Positions 7,967-18,295 are shown, counted from the first letter of the stretch. The stretch is 38,478 bases of DNA from Desulfocapsa sp. (GCA_016765495.1 JAESPV010000034.1:117346-155823); one strand, 5' to 3'. Made by a program: numbers and translations. Notes: generated by a model from the sequence alone, not told the origin.

Positions 7967-8443
7967 ATGGATATTATACGAAACGCCAAAATCGGAGATG
8001 TGAAAAAAATACATTCTCTTCTAAATCACTTTGCAGATAAGGGTCTTCTTCTTGGCAGATCATACAGTGCCTTGTATGATCACCTGCGTGATTTTAAGGT
8101 CTATGTTGATAGGGATGGCGTCCTTCTTGGCGTCTGTGCCCTCCATATCACCTGGGACGATCTTGCTGAAATCAGATCCCTTGCTGTTCTTGAAGATATG
8201 CAGGGAAAGAAAGTCGGAAGTAAATTGGTTCGCGCATGTCTTGAAGAAGCGGATCATATAGGTTTGGATAGAGTCTTTACCCTCACATATCAGCCCGGTT
8301 TTTTTCGTAAGCAGGGCTTTTCCGATATTGACAAAAATAAATTGCCCCACAAGATCTGGGGTGATTGTTTGAACTGCCCTAAATTTCCAGACTGCGATGA
8401 AGAAGCTTTGCAGTGTACCGTGGCTGACGCTCTCCATTATTAG
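7967..8443 (+). CDS. argA: N-acetyltransferase, probable short-form N-acetylglutamate synthase
   Basis: A GNAT-family protein of 158 residues. The acetyl-CoA binding segment is near residue 85 (LAVLEDMQGKKVGSKLVRACLEEA), followed by the typical FFRKQGF strand. The C-terminal IWGDCLNCPKFPDCDEEA is characteristic of the short, stand-alone ArgA of delta-proteobacteria, which acetylates glutamate at the first step of arginine synthesis. The presence of argJ in the same window fits this assignment. The ATG directly follows the previous stop codon, and the gene's own stop overlaps the first base of a palindromic repeat element. Confidence 0.82.
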   Translation: MDIIRNAKIGDVKKIHSLLNHFADKGLLLGRSYSALYDHLRDFKVYVDRDGVLLGVCALHITWDDLAEIRSLAVLEDMQGKKVGSKLVRACLEEADHIGLDRVFTLTYQPGFFRKQGFSDIDKNKLPHKIWGDCLNCPKFPDCDEEALQCTVADALHY

Positions 8444-8500
8444 GAACGGGTACGAAATAAGTTGCGCCGTAATATGTTCAACTTATTTCGCTTCCGTTTC
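8443..8500. repeat. Palindromic intergenic element, copy 1
   Basis: GGAACGG and CCGTTTC form the outer arms. The inner arms CGAAATAAGTTG (8453-8464) and CAACTTATTTCG (8479-8490) are perfect 12-base complements around a 14-base loop. It starts at the last base of the argA stop codon and precedes secA. Related copies lie at 14554, 20605 and 21961. Confidence 0.75.
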
Positions 8501-8536
8501 TAAATTAAAAGTAAAATAAAATAGTGAATTATTAAA

Positions 8537-11095
8537 ATGATAGGAAAAGTGCTCACAAAAGTATTTGGAAGTAAAAATGACAGAACACTGAAGCAGATTA
8601 AACCTTTAGTGAATCGAATAAATGAACTGGAACATACGGTAAGCTCACTCGACGATGCACAGCTTGCTGCCAGAACCATCGAGTTTCGTGAACGTATTGC
8701 CAAAGGTGAAGACCTTGATAAACTTCTTCCTGAGACATTTGCGACCATGCGTGAGGCTGGCAAGCGTGTTCTAGGCGAACGCCATTATGACGTACAGCTT
8801 ATTGGTGGAGTGATCCTTCATCAGGGGGAAATAGCTGAGATGAAGACCGGTGAGGGAAAAACACTAACTTCCACTTTGCCTGTGTACCTGAATGCTTTGA
8901 CCGGAAAAGGTGTTCATCTGGTTACCGTCAATGATTATCTTGCTGCTCGTGATGCAGATTGGATGGGGGAGCTGTATAGATTTCTTGGACTTTCCGTTGG
9001 TAAAATAATCCATGGCTTGGAGGATACGGAGAGACGTGAAGCGTATGCAGCCGATGTAACATACGGTACCAATAATGAGTTTGGTTTTGACTATCTGCGT
9101 GACAATATGAAGTTTGAACTTGCTGAATTTTGTCAGCGAGGTTTTAATTTTGCCATTGTTGATGAAGTCGACTCGATTCTTATTGATGAGGCAAGAACTC
9201 CTTTGATTATCTCCGGCCCGGCAGACATTTCCACAGAGATGTATGGAAAAGTGGATAAAGTCATGCCAGCCTTTAAAGAAGGGGAACATTATGAGGTTGA
9301 TGAAAAGGCAAAGCAGGTTTCACTCACCGATGAAGGTGTCGCACTTGGTGAAGAGTTGTTGGGCGTTGAAAACCTCTATGAACCCGAAGCCATCGAACAG
9401 CTGCACCATTTAAACCAGGCCCTGAAGGCACATACTCTTTTTCAGCGTGATGTCGATTATATTGTTAAGAACAATGAGGTCATTATTGTAGATGAATTCA
9501 CCGGTCGTACCATGGAGGGACGTCGGTATAGTGAAGGTCTTCATCAGGCACTTGAGGCAAAAGAACACGTAAAGATAGAGAAAGAAAATCAGACTCTTGC
9601 CTCCATTACATTCCAGAACTATTTCAGGATGTATGACAAACTCTCTGGAATGACAGGTACCGCTGATACAGAGGCTGCAGAGTTTAAAAATATTTATGAT
9701 CTGGATGTCGTCATTATGCCTACCAATATGCCAATGGTACGTAAGGACTTTGCCGATGTCATTTATAAAAACGTTGCTGCTAAAGACAGGGCAGTTGTTC
9801 GTGAGATTCAGGATCTCCATGAGAAAGGTCAACCGGTTTTGGTGGGCACAATTTCCATTGATGTTTCTGAAAAAATATCCAGAATGCTCAAAAAAGTTAA
9901 AGTAGAGCATGAAGTGTTGAACGCTAAGCAACATGATCGTGAAGCGGATATTATTGCTCATGCCGGGCAGTATGGAAAAGTGACCATTGCCACAAATATG
10001 GCTGGACGTGGAACGGACATTAAGCTCACTCGTGAATCAAAAGAGGCGGGAGGGTTACACATTTTAGGAACTTCCCGCCACGAATCAAGACGGATTGACA
10101 ATCAATTACGTGGACGGTCAGGACGACAGGGTGACCCCGGGTCGTCCCGTTTTTTCCTTTCGCTGGAAGATGATTTGCTGCGTATTTTTGGATCAGGAAA
10201 GATATCCGGAATCATGGATAAGCTTGGTATGGAAGAGGATGAACCCATTGAGCATACTATTATTTCAAAGGCCATTGAAAATGCTCAGAAGAAAGTTGAG
10301 GGACATAACTACGACATACGAAAACATCTTCTCGAATATGATGATGTTATGAACAAGCAGCGTGAAGTTATTTATCGTCAACGACGGGAGGTACTGTCCG
10401 GCGATAACCTCGCAAATATTGTTCAGGATATGATAGCTGACCAGATTGAGGTTATTGTTTCCATGTTCGCAAATTCTCGATTGGCATCTGAAGATTGGGA
10501 GTGGGAGGGCTTTGAGAAACAGATGCTTGAACTTTTCCAGGTGACTCCGGAGTGGAGCGATGAGGATAAATCTGGAATGAACGCTGATAGCTTTCGGGAA
10601 AAAATAACGGCCATTATTCAGGAACATTACAAAACTCAGGAAGAACATAATGGAGTTGAGACTCAGCGGCATCTCGAACGTATTGTACTTTTGCAAATGG
10701 TTGATACACATTGGAAGGATCATCTCCTCTCCATGGATCATCTAAAACAGGGTATTGGCCTGCGCGGCTATGGACAAAAAAAGCCTTTGGATGAATACAA
10801 AAAAGAAGGCTACAATCAATTCATCAGAATGATAGAAACTGTTAAGCAGCAGACGGTAACAACTCTTATGCGAGTAAAGGTGGTACAGGAAGATGATGTG
10901 GAACGTCTTGAAGCTGAGAGACGTGAACGTCTTGAACAGGAGCGTGCTCAGGCGATACTCAATAAAGGCGCTGCTGGGGAAGATGTGCCTGTTGCACAGC
11001 CGGAGAAACGAGAAGGCGTGAAAATTGGGCGTAATACTCTTTGCCCATGTGGTTCAGAAAAAAAATATAAGAAGTGTTGTGGAAAGCCAAAGTGA
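8537..11095 (+). CDS. secA: Preprotein translocase ATPase SecA
   Basis: The ATPase motor of the Sec export pathway, which pushes unfolded preproteins through SecYEG. At 852 residues it has the usual length. The Walker A motif is MKTGEGKT near residue 105, and the DEAD-type Walker B region is [16 protein letters not shown] near residue 210. The second nucleotide-binding fold has GRGTDIKL and [13 protein letters not shown]. The C-terminus carries the zinc- and SecB-binding motif [14 protein letters not shown]. It is followed by a strong terminator. Confidence 0.98.
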   Translation: MIGKVLTKVFGSKNDRTLKQIKPLVNRINELEHTVSSLDDAQLAARTIEFRERIAKGEDLDKLLPETFATMREAGKRVLGERHYDVQLIGGVILHQGEIAEMKTGEGKTLTSTLPVYLNALTGKGVHLVTVNDYLAARDADWMGELYRFLGLSVGKIIHGLEDTERREAYAADVTYGTNNEFGFDYLRDNMKFELAEFCQRGFNFAIVDEVDSILIDEARTPLIISGPADISTEMYGKVDKVMPAFKEGEHYEVDEKAKQVSLTDEGVALGEELLGVENLYEPEAIEQLHHLNQALKAHTLFQRDVDYIVKNNEVIIVDEFTGRTMEGRRYSEGLHQALEAKEHVKIEKENQTLASITFQNYFRMYDKLSGMTGTADTEAAEFKNIYDLDVVIMPTNMPMVRKDFADVIYKNVAAKDRAVVREIQDLHEKGQPVLVGTISIDVSEKISRMLKKVKVEHEVLNAKQHDREADIIAHAGQYGKVTIATNMAGRGTDIKLTRESKEAGGLHILGTSRHESRRIDNQLRGRSGRQGDPGSSRFFLSLEDDLLRIFGSGKISGIMDKLGMEEDEPIEHTIISKAIENAQKKVEGHNYDIRKHLLEYDDVMNKQREVIYRQRREVLSGDNLANIVQDMIADQIEVIVSMFANSRLASEDWEWEGFEKQMLELFQVTPEWSDEDKSGMNADSFREKITAIIQEHYKTQEEHNGVETQRHLERIVLLQMVDTHWKDHLLSMDHLKQGIGLRGYGQKKPLDEYKKEGYNQFIRMIETVKQQTVTTLMRVKVVQEDDVERLEAERRERLEQERAQAILNKGAAGEDVPVAQPEKREGVKIGRNTLCPCGSEKKYKKCCGKPK

Positions 11096-11149
11096 TGTTT
11101 TGAGATTTGCTTAAGTGAATTGTCAGTGAATTGAAGAACTGTAAAAAGG

Positions 11150-11181
11150 CATTGGAAATGATTTTCCAATGTCTTTTTTTT
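11150..11181. terminator. Bidirectional terminator between secA and ppk2
   Basis: CATTGGAAA and TTTCCAATG form a stem followed on the plus strand by CTTTTTTTT. On the minus strand the same stem is followed by CCTTTTT (plus 11145-11149). It serves secA from the left and ppk2 from the right. Confidence 0.85.
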
Positions 11182-11254
11182 GTTTTACTGTCTTGAATAC
11201 AAACCACATATTACTGTACCGAGGAGGAAATATGCATAGTAGTATTATAAACCT

Positions 11255-12223
11255 TTAACTCAGCGGAGCCCCAAACTGCTTCTTTTGTTTTTTCATTATT
11301 TGCAACTCGCGATTACCCGAAATAACAATCTCCGGGTCGATATCAAAATTGAGACTCCTGCTGCGTCCACGATATTTGACTGAATTGAGGATAAGTTTCA
11401 TGGTTTCACGTCGTGCCATATGCTTATCATCTGAACGAATTATCCACCATTTGGAGGATGCGGTATGTGTCTTTTGTAGAAGTATTCTCTTCTTTTCTGT
11501 GAATTCGTCCCAGAGCTCCTGAGCTTGAAGGTCAACTTCACTTAGTTTCCATTGACGCAGAGGATCATTTTTTCGGCGTTCAAAACGATTTGCCTGTTCT
11601 TCTTTAGTAACGGAAAAGTAGAGCTTGAGGAGGATGGTCTGGCCTGCATCAAGGATGAAGTTTTCTTCATATGAAGTAACTTTTCTTAGAAAACGTCTGT
11701 ATTGATCAGGAGAACAAAATCCCATAACAGGTTCCACCATGGCACGGTTATACCAGCTCCTGTCAAACATGACGATTTCACCAGCATGGGGGAATCGTTC
11801 AATATACCGTTTCATGTGGAGTTCCGTTTTTTGTATCTCGTTAGGCTTACCAAGAGCTTCAACCCGATATCTTTTTTCATTCATGTAGCGGCTGACCCGG
11901 CGAATAGTACCACCCTTTCCCGAGGCATCACGGCCGTCAAAAAGAATGATCATTTTTTTTCCGGTTCGCTCAATATGGCTTTGCATCTTGATGAGTTCTG
12001 CCTGATAGGGCTTTAGTTCTTCGGCATTGTAATATTTAAGAAGAGCAGCTTCCACAATTTCTTCTTTATGCCTGTCTTTAAGGACGGATAGGATCTTTCT
12101 GGTTTTTTCATCAGGATCCTGAGATTTGAATTCTTTATCTAACTGCTTAACAAGTTTTCGGATCGTTGCCGTGCTTCCCTGTGGCTCGTATTCGGTGTTG
12201 GATTTTTGTTTTCTGGATGACAT
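11255..12223 (-). CDS. ppk2: Polyphosphate kinase 2 family protein
   Basis: A soluble P-loop kinase that transfers phosphate between polyphosphate and nucleotides. At 322 residues with a single core domain it looks like a one-domain (class I-like) PPK2. Walker A is FDGRDASGKGG near residue 95, and the Walker B/lid region is MFDRSWYNRA near residue 155, followed by the conserved QANRFERRKNDPLRQWKLS. The N-terminal 60 residues are charged. It is the last gene of the minus-strand group cls, phosphatase, ppk2. Whether it favours ADP, GDP or AMP cannot be read from the sequence. Confidence 0.93.
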   Translation of the reverse strand: MSSRKQKSNTEYEPQGSTATIRKLVKQLDKEFKSQDPDEKTRKILSVLKDRHKEEIVEAALLKYYNAEELKPYQAELIKMQSHIERTGKKMIILFDGRDASGKGGTIRRVSRYMNEKRYRVEALGKPNEIQKTELHMKRYIERFPHAGEIVMFDRSWYNRAMVEPVMGFCSPDQYRRFLRKVTSYEENFILDAGQTILLKLYFSVTKEEQANRFERRKNDPLRQWKLSEVDLQAQELWDEFTEKKRILLQKTHTASSKWWIIRSDDKHMARRETMKLILNSVKYRGRSRSLNFDIDPEIVISGNRELQIMKKQKKQFGAPLS

Positions 12224-12293
12224 ATTAATTGGTACCTGTGAAAAGATTGATATTCACAAAGAAGATATCAGTATCCATATTGAACATCAACTA

Positions 12294-13010
12294 TTAATTG
12301 AGTTTTCTTCCAAGACGATACATTAACTGATAAATTTCAGGTAAGTTGTTTTTTTTTAGACTCTCGATTGTTTGCTCAACAGGGTAGGGGATACGGTGGA
12401 GTTTTACCTGGATAGTTTTATTGTAAAGAGTTAAAACGGCGCAGGATGCAGAAGGATCCGAATCAAACATTCTGCCAACACTGCCGGGGTTTATAAAATG
12501 AGTGTTTGAGATTTCTTTATGGTAGGGCATATGAGAATGTCCGGTGATAACTATGTTAAACGAATAGATTGCAGCCAGCTCTTTAAAGCGCTGGATTGAG
12601 GTATCGGGAAACAGAAATTCATTGGGATGATCAGGGCTGCCATGAAAGAGAGCGATGTGGTGGTCCGTCATGGTAAAGGTAAGTGATTCTCCGAGAGAAA
12701 GAAGATATTTTTTTGCAGAGGTATCGAGTTGCTCGGCTGTCCAGGTATACATGACCCGCTTCTCTTCTTTTTTAGGCTTTTTAAAAGATTTACCTTTAAG
12801 AAGTTTTATGATCTTTTTGTCAGTATTTCCAATGATTGAATAAACGTTATTGGCTTCAAGCCAGTGCAAAGTCTGGTTTGGAAAGGGTCCGTAAACGATT
12901 GAATCTCCACAGTTGCAGATTGCATCGAAAGAAACTCCTGAAAAGGCTTCGATACAGGCTTCAAGGGCAGAGAAGTTGGCATGGATATCAGAGAGAAGAA
13001 GTATTTTCAT
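12294..13010 (-). CDS. Calcineurin-like metallophosphatase (YfcE/MJ0936-type)
   Basis: A 238-residue metallophosphoesterase with all metal-binding motifs: DIHANFSALEAC near residue 8 (DxH), CNCGDSIVYGP (GD), IGNTDKK (GNxD), FHGSPD (H), and ITGHSHMP (GHxH), followed by FINPGSVG. Family members are cytoplasmic two-metal phosphodiesterases or phosphatases; the substrate is unknown. The ATG is 8 bases after the cls stop, so it is cotranscribed with cls. Confidence 0.9.
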   Translation of the reverse strand: MKILLLSDIHANFSALEACIEAFSGVSFDAICNCGDSIVYGPFPNQTLHWLEANNVYSIIGNTDKKIIKLLKGKSFKKPKKEEKRVMYTWTAEQLDTSAKKYLLSLGESLTFTMTDHHIALFHGSPDHPNEFLFPDTSIQRFKELAAIYSFNIVITGHSHMPYHKEISNTHFINPGSVGRMFDSDPSASCAVLTLYNKTIQVKLHRIPYPVEQTIESLKKNNLPEIYQLMYRLGRKLN

Positions 13011-13018
13011 AAGCTATC

Positions 13019-14524
13019 TTATAAGAGTGGTCCTATGGTAAGGGCAGAATTTTCAAAGAATCGTTGCATCAACGAGCGGTCAGAAAAAACCTCTAAATCC
13101 AGTTTTTTGGAGTTCTGCACGTAACCGTCCTGTATTTCACGTAGAACTCTTGTGAAATTCTGGTTGTAAATAAAAAGGGTGGCTTCAAAATTCAGCCAGA
13201 AGCTACGCATATCAAGATTTACCGAACCAAAGAGGGCAAACTCATCATCAACGGTGATGGTTTTTGAATGCAGCAGTCCACCAGTGAAAAGTAGTATGGA
13301 CACACCATTTTTGATCATGCCCTCATATCGTGCCCAACTGGCGTAATGAACAAGCTTGGAGTCATTTTTTTCAGGGACAATAATACGTACATCGACACCT
13401 CGCTGGGCAGCAGATTGCAGAGCAGTAAGGATTGATTCATCCGGGACAAAGTAAGGAGTTGTCAAGGTGATATGCTTTTGGGATGCGTAGATGGTTGTAA
13501 GAAGAAGACTGTGGATTGCTTCAGGCACAAAACCTGGCCCTGATGGAACGAGTTGAACTGGAACATCCCCGATCATCGGCTGATGGTAAATGTCTGCAAT
13601 TTCCCGAATCTGCCGAATATCCTGATCAAGTGACCTGGATCGTACTTTTCCGTTGTCTGTTTCAAGAAACCAGTCGCTGATAAAGGTTCCTGCAAGAGCT
13701 TCAACCACTGGTCCCTGTATACGAACCATGATATCAACCCATTGCCCGACACTCGAATCTTTATTGAAAAAGTTTGGATCTACCATATTCTGACTGCCGG
13801 TATAGGCAGTTTTTCCATCAATAACCACAATTTTACGATGATTTCTAATATCTATGCGTCTAAAAAGGGCTTTTATAAATCCGGCAGGAAGTGCCTCTGC
13901 GATTTTAACACCAGCAGCTGCCATTTCTTTACATTTTGAACCGTTTAAGAACTCTGCAGAGCCAATGGAGTCAACAAGGATTCTGCAGGTTACGCCACGT
14001 TTTGCTGCAGCGATAACAGCTGCGACAACTTCATCGGCAGTACCTCCCTCGTGCCAGATGTAAAATTGTAAATGACAGGTTGATTGCGCTTCATCAATAT
14101 CTTTTATGATGGCGCGCATTATTTTCTCGGGTTTTTCTATCAGCTCAAGATGGTTCCCGGCCATGGCAGGGATACCAATCAGGTTGTCTGCCTGATTATG
14201 GATGGGTTGCTGTTGAGGGGACAACTCAGACCAGTTGACCGGTGCAATGGCAGGAAGCGATGAGAGCCACTTTTTATAATGGGCAAGAGATTTCTGAGCC
14301 CGTTTAGTCCTGGTTTCACCAATCTTGTTTGCTCCAAAAAAGAGGTAGATAATAGCACCTAAGAATGGCAAAAGGAGGATGACAACCAACCAGGCAAGTG
14401 TAACTCCGTATTGCCGTTGGCTCATGATTACCCGGATGGAGAAACCTAGACGAAGCAGGAGGTCAGCAACAGGAATAAGGATAGTGCTTAAATGCATGCT
14501 CCAGTGGAGTGGTTCTGTATCCAT
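13019..14524 (-). CDS. cls: Cardiolipin synthase
   Basis: A membrane phospholipase-D-type enzyme that condenses phosphatidyl groups to make cardiolipin. Two N-terminal membrane segments (STILIPVADLLLRLGFSIRVI and GVTLAWLVVILLLPFLGAIIYLFFG) precede two HKD catalytic motifs: HRKIVVIDGKTAYTGSQN near residue 230 and HSKTITVDDEFALFGSVN near residue 420. The 501-residue length is normal. The start may be the ATG at 14524 or the internal Met codon at 14497. It is divergent from argJ. Confidence 0.94.
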   Translation of the reverse strand: MDTEPLHWSMHLSTILIPVADLLLRLGFSIRVIMSQRQYGVTLAWLVVILLLPFLGAIIYLFFGANKIGETRTKRAQKSLAHYKKWLSSLPAIAPVNWSELSPQQQPIHNQADNLIGIPAMAGNHLELIEKPEKIMRAIIKDIDEAQSTCHLQFYIWHEGGTADEVVAAVIAAAKRGVTCRILVDSIGSAEFLNGSKCKEMAAAGVKIAEALPAGFIKALFRRIDIRNHRKIVVIDGKTAYTGSQNMVDPNFFNKDSSVGQWVDIMVRIQGPVVEALAGTFISDWFLETDNGKVRSRSLDQDIRQIREIADIYHQPMIGDVPVQLVPSGPGFVPEAIHSLLLTTIYASQKHITLTTPYFVPDESILTALQSAAQRGVDVRIIVPEKNDSKLVHYASWARYEGMIKNGVSILLFTGGLLHSKTITVDDEFALFGSVNLDMRSFWLNFEATLFIYNQNFTRVLREIQDGYVQNSKKLDLEVFSDRSLMQRFFENSALTIGPLL

Positions 14525-14553
14525 GATAATAACGCCGCCTGGTGGTTAGAAAC

Positions 14554-14595
14554 AGGAACGAAATAAGTTGTTCACATTATTTTGTAAACGTTCCT
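14554..14595. repeat. Palindromic intergenic element, copy 2 (short)
   Basis: The outer arms AGGAACG (14554-14560) and CGTTCCT (14589-14595) are perfect complements. The following GAAATAAGTTG matches the inner arm of copy 1. The right inner arm is degraded. It lies in the 221-base divergent region between cls and argJ. Confidence 0.65.
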
Positions 14596-14745
14596 TAGCT
14601 GGAGTTGGTTTTCTTCTGGTTATGTATACAAATCTACTCTGCCGTGCGGAAAATGTAAAAGGTCTAATTTTTAACTGGCAATATTATTCTGGTGAGTGGT
14701 ATTGTTGAATGTCAATATATATTATTTATCAGGAGTTTTTCTACA

Positions 14746-15930
14746 ATGAATATCAAAGGATTTTCAACATCTGCCGTTGCTGCAGGAATTCGCTACAGTG
14801 ACAGGTTGGATCTCGGACTTATTTATAGTGATGTCCCTGCGGTTACAGCCGGAGTTTTCACAACGAATCAGGTAAAAGCTGCACCTGTTGTAATAGATCG
14901 CGAACGATTGAAACAGGGACGTGCTCAGGCAATTCTTGTAAATAGTGGCAGTGCCAATGCATGCACTGGAAGCGAAGGTACAGACGCAGCTTTTGTAACC
15001 AGTTCATTGCTGTCTTCACGTCTTAAAATTGATGATGAAATGGTGCTTCTCTCTTCCACGGGCGTGATTGGCGAACAGTTAAATGTCTCGGCTTTTCGGG
15101 CATCCATGGACAAACTTGTTTTGGGTCTTGGGCCTGATAATTTTGACGATGTTGCTACTGCCATAATGACCACGGATACCGTATCTAAGGTAGTGTGTAA
15201 GTCTGTGATGATTGGTAAAAGGGAAGTAAAGTTTATGGGTATGGCCAAGGGTGCGGGGATGATTATGCCTAATATGGCCACCATGCTCTCTTTTGTTATT
15301 ACCGATGCTCAGATTAGTTTTCCAGAATTGCATGATTCACTTACAAATGCAACAAACAGGACATTCAACAGAATTACCATTGATGGCGATACCAGTACCA
15401 ATGATATGGTTTTGGTAATGGCCAATGGGACTGCAGAAAATGCCTGGATTGATGAAGATAATCCCCTTGATAAACAAGTTTTTCAGGATACCCTTGAAGG
15501 AGTGTTGAAGGAACTTGCCTTAATGATTGTAAGCGATGGGGAAGGAGCAAGTAAATGCATTACCGTGCGGGTTTGTGGAGCACGGGGAGAAAAGGAAGCA
15601 GAACAGATGGCCAGAACCGTCGCCAACTCGCCTCTTGTTAAAACTGCATTTTTTGGTGAAGATGCGAATTGGGGGCGAATTTTTGCTGCAATGGGGCGTT
15701 CTGGAGTAAGGTTTGATCCGACGCAGGCCGATATTGCCATTGGTGATGTTGTCCTTGTTCGGAATGGTCTTGCAGTAGGCCGAAAAGCAGAAGACGCAGC
15801 TACCAGATTGTTAAAGAAAAAAAAGATCGCAGTAAGTATAGATTTAAAAGATGGAGTTGGCTGCGAAGAAGTGTATACCTGTGATTTTTCACTTGATTAT
15901 GTGAGAATTAATGCAGATTACCGCTCTTAA
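14746..15930 (+). CDS. argJ: Bifunctional glutamate N-acetyltransferase/ornithine acetyltransferase
   Basis: This enzyme recycles the acetyl group from N-acetylornithine to glutamate in arginine synthesis. I start it at ATG 14746 (394 residues) because AGGAG lies 10 bases upstream and family members begin at the equivalent of MNIKGFSTSAVAAGI; the frame extends upstream to 14692 without a ribosome site. The autoproteolysis site is KGAGMIMPNMATMLSF, where the Thr of ATML becomes the N-terminal nucleophile of the beta chain. The C-terminal RINADYRS is typical. With argA nearby, the ornithine-recycling role is certain, and the acetyl-CoA-dependent activity is possible. Confidence 0.96.
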   Translation: MNIKGFSTSAVAAGIRYSDRLDLGLIYSDVPAVTAGVFTTNQVKAAPVVIDRERLKQGRAQAILVNSGSANACTGSEGTDAAFVTSSLLSSRLKIDDEMVLLSSTGVIGEQLNVSAFRASMDKLVLGLGPDNFDDVATAIMTTDTVSKVVCKSVMIGKREVKFMGMAKGAGMIMPNMATMLSFVITDAQISFPELHDSLTNATNRTFNRITIDGDTSTNDMVLVMANGTAENAWIDEDNPLDKQVFQDTLEGVLKELALMIVSDGEGASKCITVRVCGARGEKEAEQMARTVANSPLVKTAFFGEDANWGRIFAAMGRSGVRFDPTQADIAIGDVVLVRNGLAVGRKAEDAATRLLKKKKIAVSIDLKDGVGCEEVYTCDFSLDYVRINADYRS

Positions 15931-15963
15931 CCCATATTCTCAATCTACCGGAAGGATTACTTT

Positions 15964-16692
15964 ATGAATTGTATAGCAGTATATTCAAGCAAGGGAGGAG
16001 TTGGAAAAACAGCAACGGCTGTAAACCTTGCGTATGCCTCTGCTCATAGGGGAAAAAAAACATTGCTCTGTGATATTGATCCCCAGGGAGCCTCAAGTTA
16101 TTACTATCGCATCCCAATAAAAGGAAAGTTTAATAAAAAACAATTTCTTAAGGGAAAGTTTAAAGATTTTATCCAGAAAACTGCTTATCCAGATCTAGAT
16201 CTTTTGCCGGCTCATTTTTCTTTTCGAAACCTTGATCTCGCACTTGATACTGAGGGGAATAATGAGTTGAAACAGATTTTTGCCAGTCTCAAAGATGACT
16301 ATGAGGTGCTTGTTTTTGATTGCCCTCCAAATATGACTTTGCTTTCTGAAAATATTATTATGGCAGCAGATCAGGTGGTTATGCCGGTTATACCGACAAC
16401 TCTTTCAATTAGAGCACTTGCGCAATTGCTGAAACTGTTTGATAAGATAGGAGCTGAGCGAAAGAAACTGCGAGCCTTTTTTTCCATGGTTGAACGAAGA
16501 AAAAAAATGCATGTAGATACTGTGAGAACTTACAGAAAGAAAAAGGTCTTCTTTAAAACGTTTATTCCATATCTTGCCGATGTTGAAAAGATGGGTGTCA
16601 CTCGTGAACCCGTTGCTGTTTTCCAACCGTCATCACCAGCAGCGTTTGCGTACGACAGATTGTGGATGGAGGTATGGAAGCGAAGGCGTTAG
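15964..16692 (+). CDS. ParA/MinD-like P-loop ATPase
   Basis: A 242-residue ATPase of the ParA family. The deviant Walker A is SSKGGVGKTATAV at residues 8-20, switch I is CDIDPQGASSYY, and Walker B is VLVFDCPPNMTLLSE near residue 115. No parB-like gene lies next to it, so it is not a standard chromosome-partition pair. Related orphan ParAs place large complexes or support regulation of other processes. GGAAGGA lies about 8 bases upstream of the ATG. The C-terminal third is unusually basic (ERRKKMHVDTVRTYRKKK). Confidence 0.9.
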   Translation: MNCIAVYSSKGGVGKTATAVNLAYASAHRGKKTLLCDIDPQGASSYYYRIPIKGKFNKKQFLKGKFKDFIQKTAYPDLDLLPAHFSFRNLDLALDTEGNNELKQIFASLKDDYEVLVFDCPPNMTLLSENIIMAADQVVMPVIPTTLSIRALAQLLKLFDKIGAERKKLRAFFSMVERRKKMHVDTVRTYRKKKVFFKTFIPYLADVEKMGVTREPVAVFQPSSPAAFAYDRLWMEVWKRRR

Positions 16693-16808
16693 CGGGTACG
16701 AGATCAGGTTTAACTATTGTTTCCCCAGTGAGTAGCTACAAAAAATGATAGCCTGGATCGAAAGAGTAATACGATTAAGAAATTCCCTCAAAATAAAAAT
16801 ATATATCA

Positions 16809-17024
16809 ATGCCAGAACGTCCATGCTGCATAAAATGTATTCACTATTTTGTGACCCATGATCCTGCTCAGCCCTTTGGCTGTTGGGCCATGGGCTTTAA
16901 GTCAAAACAGAACCCTGCAACAATGGTTTTTGCATCATCAGGTATTGAGTGCCAGGTGTTTAATCCCAAAAAAAGTAATCTTGTTAAGAAATCAGGCAGT
17001 AGCGGGGGCGGAATAGTTGCCTGA
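16809..17024 (+). CDS. Small conserved Cys-containing protein
   Basis: A 71-residue protein with CCIKCIHYFVTHDPAQPFGC near the start and SSGIECQVF further on. The pattern CxxCxHYxxTxDPxxPxGCxxxGFKSK is one I recall from small conserved hypothetical proteins in Proteobacteria. Four spaced cysteines suggest a metal site. No function is known to me. It lies 17 bases upstream of avtA and is probably in the same operon. Confidence 0.72.
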   Translation: MPERPCCIKCIHYFVTHDPAQPFGCWAMGFKSKQNPATMVFASSGIECQVFNPKKSNLVKKSGSSGGGIVA

Positions 17025-17041
17025 ATTATGGAGAAGTTACT

Positions 17042-18295
17042 ATGAAATTATCTCAATTTGGTGAGCAGTTCACCAGTGGTGCGGGAATTCTCAGTTTGAT
17101 GGATGATCTGGGAAATGCCTTGGCTTCCGGTGGTGCTGATATGATAATGATGGGTGGCGGAAACCCCGGTCATGTACCGGAATTCCAACAAATTATCCAG
17201 AAACGTTTGCAGTTTCTCGCTGCAGATACCGCATCTTTTCAGAAACTCATCGGAGTATATGATCCTCCACAGGGTGAAAAGGACTTTGTCTATGTTCTTG
17301 CAGGCCTTCTCAGCCGAGAATATGGATGGGAGGTGGCTCCGGAAAATATCTGTCTTACCAATGGCAGCCAGGCAGGATTTTTTCTGCTTTTCAACATGTT
17401 TGCCGGGAAATGTTCAGATGGAACAGTTAAGAAAATCAGGCTTCCACTGGCTCCTGAATATATTGGTTATGCAGACCTTGGTACAAGTGATGATTTTTTT
17501 GTGTCAAACAGGCCTCGTATTGAGATGCTTGAAAATAATCTTTTCAAATATCATGTTGATTTTGCCAATATAAGTATTGGGCATGAAACCGGAGCCATCT
17601 GTGTGTCAAGGCCTACAAATCCCACAGGAAATGTACTTACAGATTCGGAGATTGCACAGCTGGATTTACTGGCTAAAGAACATGATGTTCCTTTAATACT
17701 CGATAATGCCTACGGTGTACCATTTCCCGGTATTATTTATACCGACGCAAAACCTGTCTGGAACGACAATATAATTCTTTGTCTCTCTCTTTCAAAGCTT
17801 GGTTTGCCAGCAGTCAGAACCGGAATAATTGTCGCCCAAAAAAATATTATAAAGGCAGTATCTGGAATGAATGCCATCATGAACCTTGCAACAAGCAGCT
17901 TTGGTGCGATGTTGGCCCATGAAATTGTTGAGAGTGGCGAAATCTTAGATATCAGTAAAAACATAATCAAACCTTTTTATCAGGAGAAAATGGAAAAGGC
18001 TGTTGCTCATTTTCATACGGAACTTGAAGGTACACCCTATAAGATGCATAAACCTGAAGGAGCCATGTTTCTCTGGCTCTGGTTCGCAGATCTTCCCATT
18101 TCAAGTCATGAGTTGTACCAACGCTTGAAGGCGAGAAATGTGCTGGTGGTATCAGGGCATTTTTTCTTTCCCGGGCTGGAGCAATCCTGGAAACACCAGG
18201 ATGAGTGTATCCGGGTAACCTATTCCCAGGATGAGGAACAGGTTAAAAGAGGAATTAAGATTATTGCTGAAGAAGTAAAAAAAGCGTATGCCTGA
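17042..18295 (+). CDS. avtA: Valine-pyruvate aminotransferase
   Basis: A PLP-dependent class I aminotransferase of 417 residues that resembles E. coli AvtA along its whole length, from FGEQFTSGAGILSLMDDL at the N-terminus through LTNGSQAGFFLLFNMFAGK, ICVSRPTNPTGNV and LDNAYGVPFPGI. The cofactor lysine lies in CLSLSKLGLP. The C-terminal HKPEGAMFLWLWFADLP is also conserved. It converts pyruvate and valine to alanine and 2-oxoisovalerate. GGAGAAG lies 8 bases before the ATG. The stop TGA overlaps the next ATG by one base. Confidence 0.95.
   Translation: MKLSQFGEQFTSGAGILSLMDDLGNALASGGADMIMMGGGNPGHVPEFQQIIQKRLQFLAADTASFQKLIGVYDPPQGEKDFVYVLAGLLSREYGWEVAPENICLTNGSQAGFFLLFNMFAGKCSDGTVKKIRLPLAPEYIGYADLGTSDDFFVSNRPRIEMLENNLFKYHVDFANISIGHETGAICVSRPTNPTGNVLTDSEIAQLDLLAKEHDVPLILDNAYGVPFPGIIYTDAKPVWNDNIILCLSLSKLGLPAVRTGIIVAQKNIIKAVSGMNAIMNLATSSFGAMLAHEIVESGEILDISKNIIKPFYQEKMEKAVAHFHTELEGTPYKMHKPEGAMFLWLWFADLPISSHELYQRLKARNVLVVSGHFFFPGLEQSWKHQDECIRVTYSQDEEQVKRGIKIIAEEVKKAYA

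Noticed and set aside
9410..9961. 183-codon minus-strand frame inside secA
   Set aside because: Antisense shadow of a strongly conserved gene; no independent support.
16687..16735. Possible fifth copy of the palindromic element (GCGGGTACGAGAT after the ParA stop)
   Set aside because: Only a short partial match to copy 1, with no complementary right arm.
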